Positions 9,270-17,762 of a DNA stretch of 64,000 bases are shown here, in pieces. Position numbers and translations under genes: made by a program. Origin of the DNA: CAVQCT01 sp964371785 (GTDB lineage Bacteria; Zixibacteria; MSB-5A5; GN15; FEB-12); the NCBI GenBank assembly GCA_964371785.1, contig CAYJOL010000005.1, positions 248,001-312,000 of the forward strand. The letters run 5' to 3'. How positions within the stretch are numbered: the first letter of the stretch is position 1; the number at the start of each line of letters is the position of its first letter. The notes beneath the pieces are model-generated. The model was not told the DNA's origin. It saw nothing but the letters and a program-made list of their open reading frames with translations, and searched no databases.

Positions 9270-10463
9270 TTAAGTCTGGGGCCGATCGACCAACGCTACC
9301 AGAAAATCGGCGATTTTATCGAATCCGTCAATCGGAAATTTGCACCAACCTTCGAAAGCCATCTCACTCAGGTGGCCGGTCTGTCTCATATCCCTGAGCG
9401 TGGCGCCAAAAACCTGACCTTCGGCGATACTATCAATCGGAACTGCGACCCGATGGTCAAGTAGCAACTGCCTGTTCTTCGGTGCAAACGGCCCGATACA
9501 TGGTCCAATCACAAACATCGGCAGCCCCAGACCCAGCGCCCAGTTTGTGCGTTCGTGCGATGGCGCCACAAAGTAGTCATAGTATGGAAACAGCCGCGAA
9601 GTAAAGATGGTTTCTTCCCGGCGCGACTGATGACTGGCTATGACTACTTGCGGAAGTTCAGTCGGCAAAACGTCGGTCGAATCAATTACAGCACAATCGA
9701 TACCGCGGTCGATAAAGGCCGCTGTTGCCTTTTGCATCAGGCGTCCATTCCGCCTGCAAATGACAATGAGCCGATTGCCGGATTCGACTGCCGAAGTTGC
9801 GGCGGCGATTATCAAATTGACATGGCGGGGTGGTTCTGCGCCTGAACTGACAAATAACCCGGTCAGTGGCTCACGCCGATTGATACGATCAACTCGGGTT
9901 TTGAAAACATTCTCTGCCTGCTTGACCAGCGACGGTTCGATACAGAGCCCGGTAACAATAACCTGGTCCGGGCGGTAGCCTGCCCTTATGAAGCTGTCGG
10001 CAACCTGACCGGTGGGGACGAATACGCGCGATGCTCCCTTGACTAGCGACTCGCCAGGGGCCACCAACTCGCCGTGCTGATAAGACAGGTCAGTTACCCC
10101 TCTGAGCCCGGCGACCAGAATCGGGTGAGCCACTACTACGAAACCATCCTGTTGCGAAAAAGCTTGTCGAATCGACCGCGATAACACGGACAAAAACAGG
10201 CTTGGATTGTTGTAGTTTCGTTCGGCGCGAAGTGTCCGATACAGGCGCCCGATCAGGCCGCCGGACGCTCCCCGCGAATAGAGCCATCTCGCCAGTTTCC
10301 AGCCAATTAGGGACGGGCCGACTGACTCCTCAAACACGCTCGTTTGGCGCCGAACCAGGCTTATCTTTCCTCTACGTACAAACGTCTCGATAATGCCATC
10401 GAGATAGTGAGGATGGCCCCGTCCAATATTAGTGTACAGGAATGTCAGTTTGGGAAATGGTAT
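9270..10463 (-). CDS. GT-B-type glycosyltransferase, apparent AUA start
   Basis: The frame from the first standard start (GTG, 10337) lacks the glycosyltransferase N-terminus. The same frame stays open upstream and encodes LTFLYTNIGRGHPHYLDGI, whose GxGH motif and neighbours match the N-terminal nucleotide-sugar transferase fold (MurG/MGDG-synthase-like). No ATG, GTG or TTG exists in that extension. The best start is ATA at 10463-10461, seven bases after a perfect AAGGAG (10476-10471), giving 397 residues. The middle has YQHGELVAPGESL and the C-terminal half a second Rossmann-like part with GLFVSSGAEPPRH and SHERTNWALGLGLPM, typical of GT-B donor sites. The acceptor is unknown. It stands between the phosphatase and cheW, with a terminator separating it from cheW. 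Confidence 0.75.
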   Translation of the reverse strand: MPFPKLTFLYTNIGRGHPHYLDGIIETFVRRGKISLVRRQTSVFEESVGPSLIGWKLARWLYSRGASGGLIGRLYRTLRAERNYNNPSLFLSVLSRSIRQAFSQQDGFVVVAHPILVAGLRGVTDLSYQHGELVAPGESLVKGASRVFVPTGQVADSFIRAGYRPDQVIVTGLCIEPSLVKQAENVFKTRVDRINRREPLTGLFVSSGAEPPRHVNLIIAAATSAVESGNRLIVICRRNGRLMQKATAAFIDRGIDCAVIDSTDVLPTELPQVVIASHQSRREETIFTSRLFPYYDYFVAPSHERTNWALGLGLPMFVIGPCIGPFAPKNRQLLLDHRVAVPIDSIAEGQVFGATLRDMRQTGHLSEMAFEGWCKFPIDGFDKIADFLVALVDRPQT

Positions 10464-10553
10464 GTACGCGCTCCTTGGTATGGGTACATACTACTATAAC
10501 GACTCGAAAAAAGCAAAAGATAGATACCGTCAAGCGCGGTATGCTACATACCT
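10459..10553 (-). repeat. GGTATG repeats in the glycosyltransferase leader
   Basis: GGTATG occurs at 10459, 10477 and 10539 on the plus strand. The third forms a perfect inverted repeat with CATACC (10539-10553, 3-base centre). They lie between the cheW terminator and the glycosyltransferase start, where its promoter must be. A TATAGT -10-like hexamer is visible on the minus strand near 10494-10499, without a convincing -35. The repeats may be an operator; that is inference. Confidence 0.35.
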
Positions 10554-10567
10554 TTGCCGGAAGGGGG

Positions 10568-10593
10568 CAAAAAAAAACCGGCCCGAAGGCCGG
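10568..10593 (-). terminator. Rho-independent terminator of cheW
   Basis: CCGGCC (10578-10583) pairs with GGCCGG (10588-10593) around a 4-base loop and is followed on the minus strand by a run of nine T. Confidence 0.9.
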
Positions 10594-10610
10594 TTTCAGC
10601 GGGGATGTCC

Positions 10611-11108
10611 TTATCCCACGACAGTCGCCATTTCACGAAAATCAATAACCTTGGAGAGATCCAGAAAGATCAATAAGCGATCTTCGAGCTTGGCTACACC
10701 TTTGATGTAGTCAGAATTGATGCCCGTAACAATTTCAGGGGGCGGTTCAATAGTGCTCTGAGGCAGACGGAGTACTTCAGAAACCGAGTCGACCACCATT
10801 CCCATGATATTGCCTGTGATGTCGACTACTACAATGCGAGTGTTCTTGTCGTATTCCTTGATCTCCAGATCAAAACGCTTTCTCAGGTCGATTATCGGAA
10901 TGACTTTCCCACGCAAGTTGATTACACCCTCAACATAGTCGGGAGCCTGAGGTACCTTCGTAATCTCAACCATCCGGTTGATTTCCTGCACCTTGAGAAT
11001 GTCAACGCCGAACTCTTCAGAGCCTATCTTAAACGATACTAACTGCAACAGCTCGTCGGCCGCGACTCCACGTTTGCTTTCTTTTTTCTCCATTCCTTTT
11101 GTCTCCAT
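10611..11108 (-). CDS. cheW: Chemotaxis coupling protein CheW
   Basis: A 165-residue single CheW/SH3-like domain that normally links chemoreceptors to the CheA kinase. Recognisable parts are LVSFKIGSEEFGVDI, the central EINRM...PQAPDYVEGVINLRGKVIPIIDLR and the later VVVDSVSEVL and DYIKGVAKLEDRLLIFLDL. A Lys/Glu-rich tail of about 20 residues precedes the domain. No cheA, receptor or flagellar gene is in the window, so it is a lone cheW with its own terminator. The start may be the first ATG (11108) or the ATG at 11093; neither has a strong, well-spaced ribosome site. Confidence 0.93.
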   Translation of the reverse strand: METKGMEKKESKRGVAADELLQLVSFKIGSEEFGVDILKVQEINRMVEITKVPQAPDYVEGVINLRGKVIPIIDLRKRFDLEIKEYDKNTRIVVVDITGNIMGMVVDSVSEVLRLPQSTIEPPPEIVTGINSDYIKGVAKLEDRLLIFLDLSKVIDFREMATVVG

Positions 11109-11349
11109 CCGCAGTTACCCCTATTTTCAACTTGTAGAAATTATTCGGGTCAACCGGGCCGCCTCTGATTCGGTCCGCTTTCATCAGTTATCGGCGTTTC
11201 TGCTTCTTATCTTAATTGACTGGACCAGCAAAGTGGACTTAGATACATATTTTGGAAGAATATCAAGGGGAATAGATCTCGAACCCAAATCGTTAATGCC
11301 ATGTCATTCTTGTTGTATATGAATAGCTTACGTTGCTTAAATGAAGTGT

Positions 11350-12153
11350 TTATTTAGACAGAAGCCCGGTCAACTTTTCGGCTGTGGTAGGAGCATGGCC
11401 GGAATAGTGGTTATTGAAGTAAGCAAAATTAGTGACCCCCTGGCTGGAATAGCGCTCGATGACCTCCGCCCAGTGTTCCATTTCTTTAGATCTGTCCAAG
11501 CGTACGTAGCTAAAGTCCGTTTCGATTTTGGTCCGGTCGCCCAGAAATCGGAAGTACGAAAAGTCAGCCGTAAGCATATCCAAACGCGGCATCCATGGGT
11601 GATCTATCAAACAAAAGGCGACATTCTTGTTTCGGAGCAGATCGAACAAGTGGGGACAGTCTAGCCAAGTCTTGTTTCGAAGCTCAACCGCAAACCGGCG
11701 ATTTTCCGGGAGGGATTCAACGAGCTTCACCAGAATGCTCTCCTGGTCCGGCTTGAAACTATAGGGAAATTGAAGCAGCAGTGGACCCAGTTTACATCCC
11801 AACTGTGCCATGACATCAATGAAAATTCCCGCGTTTTCGAGACGACTACTCAGGTCGCCTTCATGGGTGACGGTTTGTGGGAACTTGGCCGCGAACAAAA
11901 AACTGTCCGGCGTGACTTTGGCCCATCGGATGACAGTCGACGGCGACGGGATTCTATAGTAAGTTGAGTCAATCTCTACAGTCGAGAATCGTGAGGAATA
12001 GTACTGCAGAAAATCCGCCGCCGGTAGAAACTGCGGGAAGAAATTGCCGAGCCAGTCCTTATACGCGAATCCTGATGTCCCTATTCTTATCTTTCCCGGA
12101 AGCATATTCCTTATAACATGACCCACATCTGAAAGTTCGGCTTTCCTTCCCAT
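11350..12153 (-). CDS. DUF72 (YecE-like) protein
   Basis: 267 residues of the DUF72 TIM-barrel family. Visible landmarks are IRIGTSGFAYKDW near residue 22, the FSTVEIDSTYYRIPSPSTV block, FLFAAKFPQTVTHE, FAVELRNKTW, and the closing FAYFNNHYSGHAP. The family is widespread and its biochemical role is not established. The start at 12153 has a G-rich run very close upstream; an internal Met at 12105 just before the conserved domain is an alternative. The gene stands alone, with 241 bases to cheW in which I see no other gene. Confidence 0.88.
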   Translation of the reverse strand: MGRKAELSDVGHVIRNMLPGKIRIGTSGFAYKDWLGNFFPQFLPAADFLQYYSSRFSTVEIDSTYYRIPSPSTVIRWAKVTPDSFLFAAKFPQTVTHEGDLSSRLENAGIFIDVMAQLGCKLGPLLLQFPYSFKPDQESILVKLVESLPENRRFAVELRNKTWLDCPHLFDLLRNKNVAFCLIDHPWMPRLDMLTADFSYFRFLGDRTKIETDFSYVRLDRSKEMEHWAEVIERYSSQGVTNFAYFNNHYSGHAPTTAEKLTGLLSK

Positions 12154-12254
12154 GCTCCCCCCCGCCCGTCCGATAGAATTCCCTGCTGGATAGTTGCTTT
12201 GGGCCGCCCATTTGACTATTTTGGAGTCTCAAACTTGAAGCATGAGGAGCAATC

Positions 12255-13394
12255 ATGAAGGATAAACGAAACGAAATTCTCGCCCGCCAACTGCTGGAAT
12301 ACTCGGTCAGAATTCAGCCGGGAGAAATCCTTTATCTGGAGATTAAAGGGAAAGATACGCTGGAGCTTGGAAAAGAGATAATTCGCATGGCCACCGAAAA
12401 GGGAGCCGTGCCGTTCTGGTACTATAATGATGAGTCCCTTGGGCGGCACTGGATCAAAAACGCCAGCGATGATCAGTTCAAAAAGCAGGCCGAGCTCCAT
12501 CTCCACCTCATGCAAAAAGCGAGCGCCTACATTGCCCTGCGGGGTTCAGACAATCCGTTTGATCTCGCCGATATCAGCAGCGAGCAGATGGACAAAATGA
12601 ACACCCTGTTTTACAAGCCGGTACATCTGGAAGAACGGGTCAAGCGGACCCGATGGGTGGTGCTTCGCTATCCCAACAACGGCATGGCCCAGCTGGCACA
12701 GACGTCGCAGGAGGCGTTCGAAGATTTCTACTACCAGGTATGCTGTGCGGACTACGCCAAGATGTCCAAAGCTCAGGATAAGCTGTTCGCGTTGATGGAA
12801 GCCACCGAAAGAGTACATATCAAGTCGCCCGGCACCGACCTGACTTTTTCGCTCAAAGGAATTCCGTGTATTAAGTGCGACGGCCGCAGGAATATTCCTG
12901 ACGGTGAAGTGTATACCGCGCCGGTGCGTGATTCGATCAACGGCACTATCAAGTACAACACACCGTCGCTTTATCAAGGCACGGTATACAACGATATCTC
13001 TTTCACATTCAAGGATGGCAAAATAATTAAGGCCACTTGTTCGGGCGATAACGCGAAATTGAATAAGATTCTGGATACTGATCCGGGTGCGCGCTATGTA
13101 GGTGAATTTGCGATTGGCGTGAATCCCTTCATACTTCACCCGATGAAAGATACGCTGTTTGATGAAAAAATCGCCGGCTCCTTCCATTTCACGCCGGGCC
13201 AGTGCTACGACGAGGCGCCCAACGGCAACGATTCGGCTATTCACTGGGATCTCGTCCTCATACAGCGCCCTGATTACGGCGGCGGCGAGATCTGGTTCGA
13301 TGACAAGCTGATTCGTAAAGACGGCGTATTCACGGACGCGGCGATGGAACGTGAATTCTCTGCGGAGAATCTCAAGCCTGAAGGATTGGACTGA
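12255..13394 (+). CDS. M29-family metal-dependent aminopeptidase
   Basis: 379 residues matching the thermophilic aminopeptidase T/M29 family, cytosolic metallo-exopeptidases. The C-terminal half holds the expected metal-site pieces: the Glu in RNIPDGEVYTAP, the Glu in GARYVGEFAIGVNP, and the His/Asp cluster in GSFHFTPG and IHWDLVL. The N-terminal half has the usual alpha/beta domain with PGEILYLEI. GAGGAG six bases before the ATG supports the start. It begins 101 bases from the divergent DUF72 gene and ends 44 bases before a ferritin-like gene on the same strand. Confidence 0.9.
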   Translation: MKDKRNEILARQLLEYSVRIQPGEILYLEIKGKDTLELGKEIIRMATEKGAVPFWYYNDESLGRHWIKNASDDQFKKQAELHLHLMQKASAYIALRGSDNPFDLADISSEQMDKMNTLFYKPVHLEERVKRTRWVVLRYPNNGMAQLAQTSQEAFEDFYYQVCCADYAKMSKAQDKLFALMEATERVHIKSPGTDLTFSLKGIPCIKCDGRRNIPDGEVYTAPVRDSINGTIKYNTPSLYQGTVYNDISFTFKDGKIIKATCSGDNAKLNKILDTDPGARYVGEFAIGVNPFILHPMKDTLFDEKIAGSFHFTPGQCYDEAPNGNDSAIHWDLVLIQRPDYGGGEIWFDDKLIRKDGVFTDAAMEREFSAENLKPEGLD

Positions 13395-13438
13395 GTTTTT
13401 TGAACAGTTTGACCCCATGACAAGGTGAGGACACAGAG

Positions 13439-13948
13439 ATGGATATATTCGAATTCGCGATGCAGATGGAGCTCGATGGCAAGTCCTTCTATGAGAAACG
13501 CGCGGCCGCGACCAAACATCGGGAGCTCAAGAGTATGCTCTTGATGCTGGCAGAAGAAGAACAGAAGCATTACAACTTCTTCAGGCGGATGAAGGAAGGG
13601 AAAACTACGCTGGCCGAAGCGGAGATCGACGCTCGCTCAGAGGCGCTGGATAAAGCCAGAAACATCTTTGTCGAGATGTCCAATAATTCCGAGGGTAAGC
13701 AGTTTAGCGAAGACGAACTGAGCGCCTGGAATGAAGCGATGAAGATCGAAGAGAAGGCCGTCAAGTTCTATAGCGAGAAGGCGGCTGTCGAACCGGACGC
13801 CATCAGGAAACGCCTCCTGAGCATAATTGCCGCGGAAGAAAAGAACCACGTGCACATGATCGACGGCGTGCTATCTTATCTGAAATATCCGGAGAGTTTT
13901 GCCGATTCAGCCCAGTTCAAGAACTTCCAGAGTCTTGAAGGCCATTGA
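13439..13948 (+). CDS. Ferritin-like diiron protein (rubrerythrin family)
   Basis: 169 residues forming one four-helix bundle. Paired iron-ligand motifs are visible: a Glu in MQMELDGKSFYE and the ExxH in AEEEQKHY in the first half, and IEEKAVKFYSEKA plus the ExxH in AAEEKNHVHMI in the second. There is no rubredoxin-type Cys knuckle, so it is an erythrin-type short form. Family members reduce peroxide or handle iron; the exact reaction here is unknown. GGTGAGG upstream fits the ATG. It ends convergently on the DMT transporter gene. Confidence 0.88.
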   Translation: MDIFEFAMQMELDGKSFYEKRAAATKHRELKSMLLMLAEEEQKHYNFFRRMKEGKTTLAEAEIDARSEALDKARNIFVEMSNNSEGKQFSEDELSAWNEAMKIEEKAVKFYSEKAAVEPDAIRKRLLSIIAAEEKNHVHMIDGVLSYLKYPESFADSAQFKNFQSLEGH

Positions 13949-13971
13949 AAGAGACGGCCGTCGATATCGAG

Positions 13972-14886
13972 TTAGAGTTCGGCGATAATCACACCACCCA
14001 GGGCCACGGCGCCACCGACAAAAAACGTGGCGCCCAGCGGCTCGTTTAACCAGAGCAATGCAACTACTGACGCTATAACTGGCTGAATGTTGTGAAAGAC
14101 CGCAATACGCGAGGCTTCGAAGTATTTGAGCACCCAGTAGTACAACACGTAGGAGGCTACCGAAGTACCGATTGCGATATAAACGATCGCCAGCCATGAC
14201 GACGCCGGGACTTGCGAATAGTCCACCTGGAGCGCCCTGTAAAGCCCAAATGGGAAGTACAGCAGTGACCCAAAACTCAACGCATAGGCAGTCACGCGCA
14301 ACGCACCATACTTGCGTGCCAGATCTTTGCCCAGGATCGTGTAATAGGCCCACGCGAAGACCGCAACCAGAATAATGCAGTCACCAAGCAGGTACTGTGT
14401 TCCCAGCCGCACGGCTCCGCCTGACATAATCACCGCCACCCCGGCAAGGGCTACCAGGATGCCGACTACTCGACGTGCCACCAGCTTTTCCTTCAAATGA
14501 ATAACGGCGGCAAGAAAAATCCATATCGGCACCGTGGCGAACAACAAAGCGCCGTGTCCTGCGGCTGTCATCGATTGCCCCCACAGATACATCGCCTGAT
14601 TGAACGGAATTATCAGAAATCCCAGTCCCATTATGCGCCAGTAGTCTTTTTTCTCGATCGGAATGCGGTGGCTGGTCACCATGACCATGATGAGCAGGAC
14701 GGCCGCGGAAATGACAAATCGGTAGAAAGCGAAGGTAAATGGTTCGACAAACTGCAATCCGAATTTGGCCACCGGAAACGTCAACGCCCCCAAGACCTGC
14801 TGTACCAGCAGGACTGATATGACAAACCCTGCAGAATGCAGGGTTTGCGCAGTTTGCGATTCATCAGTGAGCGGAACCGATTCCAC
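13972..14886 (-). CDS. EamA/DMT-family transporter
   Basis: 304 residues with ten predicted membrane helices in two EamA repeats, as in drug/metabolite exporters such as RhaT/YdcZ relatives. The second repeat contains GTSVASYVLYYWVLKYFEASR and the PVIASVVALLWLNEPL block typical of the family. The substrate is unknown. It lies 20 bases after the SDR gene and is probably the last gene of an M20-SDR-DMT operon. Confidence 0.88.
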   Translation of the reverse strand: MESVPLTDESQTAQTLHSAGFVISVLLVQQVLGALTFPVAKFGLQFVEPFTFAFYRFVISAAVLLIMVMVTSHRIPIEKKDYWRIMGLGFLIIPFNQAMYLWGQSMTAAGHGALLFATVPIWIFLAAVIHLKEKLVARRVVGILVALAGVAVIMSGGAVRLGTQYLLGDCIILVAVFAWAYYTILGKDLARKYGALRVTAYALSFGSLLYFPFGLYRALQVDYSQVPASSWLAIVYIAIGTSVASYVLYYWVLKYFEASRIAVFHNIQPVIASVVALLWLNEPLGATFFVGGAVALGGVIIAEL

Positions 14887-14906
14887 TTATAGCATACCCT
14901 CCGTCC

Positions 14907-15686
14907 TCAGATGAGTCCCTTCACGTAGCCGCCATCGACGGCGATCGATGTTCCGGTGATGTAACCGGCCCGCTCGGACGCCAGAAATGCGATCAACGCC
15001 GCCAGTTCATCGGGCCGACCCATCCGCCCGGCCGGGATTATCGAGGTGATCTCTTCAATCACTTGCTGGTCTGTCTTGTTCGCCTTGAGCGCACGTGCCG
15101 AGGTCAGCTCCTTCAAACGTTCCGTTGCGGTATAACCGGGACACACGCAATTGAAGGTAACTCCGGCCTTTGCGTGTGTGTTCGAGAGCGTTTTACACAT
15201 TGCGGTTACTCCGGACCGATAAACATTGGAGAGCATCAAATCATCGGTCGGTTGAGGCACGCCGATAGATGTGATATAAATCACCCTTCCCCACTTTTGC
15301 TCAATCATGTGATCGAGTACAAGGCGGGTCAGGCGTATCGCGGACTCAAGAAGCAGGGTGTGTCCCTGCTCCCATTTCTCGTCTGTCAGATCGTGGAATT
15401 TTCCCGGAGTCGGGCCGCCGGTGTTGGATACAAGGATATCGACTGCGGGAAGGGTCCGGGCAAGGCCGGCGATATCAGCGGCCCTGGTCAGATCGCCCGG
15501 CAGGATTGTAGGTGCTGTACCAGCCTTACGGTAAATCCGTTCGGCGGCTGCCTGGAGATTTCCCTCGTTTCGCGAATTGATGAACACCGCCGCTCCCTCA
15601 CGGGCAAGTTCACACGCCGCAGCCTCGCCGAGACCCCCGGAGGCCCCGGTCACGAACGCCTTCTTTCCTTTCAGGCCGAGGTCCAT
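14907..15686 (-). CDS. SDR-family oxidoreductase lacking the classical Tyr and Lys
   Basis: 259 residues with a Rossmann fold: GASGGLGEAAA (dinucleotide site) near residue 15, SNTGGP, the active-site Ser in ITSIG, and CPGYTATERL followed by GRMGRPDELAALIAFL and the C-terminal YITGTSIAVDGGY. Where ordinary SDRs have YxxxK, this protein reads SNVYR, so the Tyr is replaced by Ser and the Lys by Arg. This is a known divergent FabG-like subgroup whose reaction is not established. It starts one base after the M20 stop and is translationally linked to it. Confidence 0.85.
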   Translation of the reverse strand: MDLGLKGKKAFVTGASGGLGEAAACELAREGAAVFINSRNEGNLQAAAERIYRKAGTAPTILPGDLTRAADIAGLARTLPAVDILVSNTGGPTPGKFHDLTDEKWEQGHTLLLESAIRLTRLVLDHMIEQKWGRVIYITSIGVPQPTDDLMLSNVYRSGVTAMCKTLSNTHAKAGVTFNCVCPGYTATERLKELTSARALKANKTDQQVIEEITSIIPAGRMGRPDELAALIAFLASERAGYITGTSIAVDGGYVKGLI

Positions 15687-15687
15687 G

Positions 15688-17052
15688 CTACTTTACTTTC
15701 GCCAGCTCCATGGCAAGTGCGGCGGAAGTGCGGCATCCCCGCTCGAAATCTACGACCCGGAAGCGCTCATTCGGTGAATGGATATTGTCGTCATTCTGGC
15801 CAAAACCCACCAGCAGGGTATCGACACCGAGCTGTTTCTTGAAGTCACCCACTATTGGAATCGATCCGCCTTCGCGCATGAATACCGGCTCCTTGCCGAA
15901 TCCGGCCTTAATCGCTCTGGCCGCCGCATCGAGCCAAGGTCCATCGGTCGGGACAATCACGGCCTCCGCCCCGCCTCCCTTTGCTACTTTCACTTTCACG
16001 GATTTCGGCGCGATTTTCAAAAGGAATTTTTCAAGCTTAATGCAGATATCATCGGGCCTTTGGTTCGGAACCAGACGCATAGTAATCTTGCAGGACGCCA
16101 TCGACGGAATAATCGTCTTTGCTCCCTCACCCTGGTAACCTCCCGTAATCCCGTTCACATCCAGCGTGGGCCTGGCGCCGGTGCGCTCGTAGGTCGAGAA
16201 TCCTTTTTCACCCTGGAGACCGGTCACCCCGAGAGCTTTCTTATATGCCGCCTCGTTGTAGGGAAGTTTCTTGAAGGCCAGTTTCTCGAATTTAGTCATC
16301 GGCTTTACATCCTTGTAGAAACCGGGAATAGTCACTTTTCCGTTTTTGTCATGCAGCTGCGCGACCATTCCACAAAGCACATTCACGGGATTGGCGATTG
16401 CTCCGCCAAATGATCCGGAATGCACATCGCGATCCGGACCATACACGAATACTTCGGCCGCCGCGATACCGCGCAGTCCAAACGTAACCGCCGGCAGCGT
16501 CTTGTTGAATTGAGCCGTGTCGGAGACGACAGCGATATCAGCGCTCAGCAATTTACGATTCTTCCTGATAAAAGCCGGCAAGTTCACTGAGTGCGACTCC
16601 TCTTCGCCTTCAATCAGGAATTTGACATTTATCGGCAGCGTCCCGGTTGCTTTGATGATCGCCTCAAGACCCTTTATCTGGGCAAACGTCTGCCCCTTAT
16701 CATCGCACGAGCCGCGCGCAAAAATGTAGCCGTCGCGAATCTGCGGCTCGAATGGTGCAGTTTTCCACAGGTTGAGCGGTTCCGGCGGTTGAACATCGTA
16801 GTGACCATAATAGAGTGCGGTCGGGAGCTTCTTATCTACGAAATATTCGGCGTACACCAACGGGTGCCCTCCGGTGCTGTGAACAGTGGTTTTGAATCCT
16901 ACTGCGCTCAGGTGATCCTTCAGCCATTCCGCGCACGCCACCAGATCCGGTTTGTGCTCCGACTTTGCCGATACCGACGGAAAGCGGAGCAGTTCAAAGA
17001 GGTCATCGAATCTTTTCTTCTCGGTTTGCACGAGATATTCGAACGGAGTCAT
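15688..17052 (-). CDS. M20-family dipeptidase
   Basis: 454 residues of the M20 peptidase family, C-terminally like carnosinase/PepV-type dipeptidases. The dizinc residues are visible in YYGHYDVQPPEP, SCDDKGQ, LIEGEEESHS and VVSDTAQ, with the last His in NIHSPNERF. The lid domain contains RDVHSGSFGG. It is cytosolic and removes residues from small peptides (family knowledge). It heads the operon with the SDR and DMT genes. Coupling a peptidase, an oxidoreductase and an exporter hints at amino-acid or peptide turnover, which is inference. Confidence 0.92.
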   Translation of the reverse strand: MTPFEYLVQTEKKRFDDLFELLRFPSVSAKSEHKPDLVACAEWLKDHLSAVGFKTTVHSTGGHPLVYAEYFVDKKLPTALYYGHYDVQPPEPLNLWKTAPFEPQIRDGYIFARGSCDDKGQTFAQIKGLEAIIKATGTLPINVKFLIEGEEESHSVNLPAFIRKNRKLLSADIAVVSDTAQFNKTLPAVTFGLRGIAAAEVFVYGPDRDVHSGSFGGAIANPVNVLCGMVAQLHDKNGKVTIPGFYKDVKPMTKFEKLAFKKLPYNEAAYKKALGVTGLQGEKGFSTYERTGARPTLDVNGITGGYQGEGAKTIIPSMASCKITMRLVPNQRPDDICIKLEKFLLKIAPKSVKVKVAKGGGAEAVIVPTDGPWLDAAARAIKAGFGKEPVFMREGGSIPIVGDFKKQLGVDTLLVGFGQNDDNIHSPNERFRVVDFERGCRTSAALAMELAKVK

Positions 17053-17188
17053 CTGGTTTTCTCCTTTTCAAAGGGGGTATACATTGGGGCAATATAGAAT
17101 GCGGACTCAAGTCTGTAAAGGGCTTATTGAACCGGCCGACCGCGGTAGTCGACCCATATTCAGCGGCGTGAATGATAGATCAGGCGGG

Positions 17189-17710
17189 TCAAAGTCTTTT
17201 GCGGCGCTGGAACCACTCGGCAGGGTTTTCTACGAACTGCAAACAGGACTTGATCAAACGGGAATGCATTGCCTCTTCATCGATCAGCCACTGGTAAAAT
17301 CTCTTTATTTTCGGATTAGTTGCTTCGGCTAATTTCTCAGCATAGAAGTCTTCGGCGCCGTTTTCAAACCTGAGCGCCATCCGGTACGCGTCGATATCGC
17401 TCTTGGTCGCCTTGAACTGGTCCTTCATCGCCTCGAGCTTGGCGTTGAATGTCTCAAGTTTCTGCTCGGCCGTGGAATCCTCAGTGTCAGGCAGGTCGCT
17501 TTCGCCGGACATCTTCAGCGAATCGTAAAACCGCTCGATTTTTTCGATATGCTTGTCTTCTTCGGCCGCGAGAAATTCAAATGTCTGCCGGGCCAGTTTG
17601 CTGGGAGTCGACAACGCCGCTTCGGTGAATAATTGCTTGCCTTCGCGTTCCAACTCAAGCGCAATCCTGAAGGGCTCCAAAATGTCGTCGGGGACTTTAT
17701 TATTGGTCAT
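17189..17710 (-). CDS. Ferritin-like diiron protein
   Basis: 173 residues from the ATG at 17710. A longer frame to 17818 overlaps the ABC permease and lacks similarity, so it is rejected. The bundle has LELEREGKQLF, an ExxH in AAEEDKHIEKIE, then LRFENGAEDFYAEKL and a second ExxH in IDEEAMHSRLI. A charged linker of about 30 residues separates the two halves. It is distinct from the ferritin-like gene at 13439. Iron or peroxide handling is expected from the fold, but the exact role is unknown. Confidence 0.82.
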   Translation of the reverse strand: MTNNKVPDDILEPFRIALELEREGKQLFTEAALSTPSKLARQTFEFLAAEEDKHIEKIERFYDSLKMSGESDLPDTEDSTAEQKLETFNAKLEAMKDQFKATKSDIDAYRMALRFENGAEDFYAEKLAEATNPKIKRFYQWLIDEEAMHSRLIKSCLQFVENPAEWFQRRKRL

Positions 17711-17762
17711 GGTCAGTCTACTTTCACTATATGCAATAAGGCCCTGCTGCCTGGAAAGTTCC

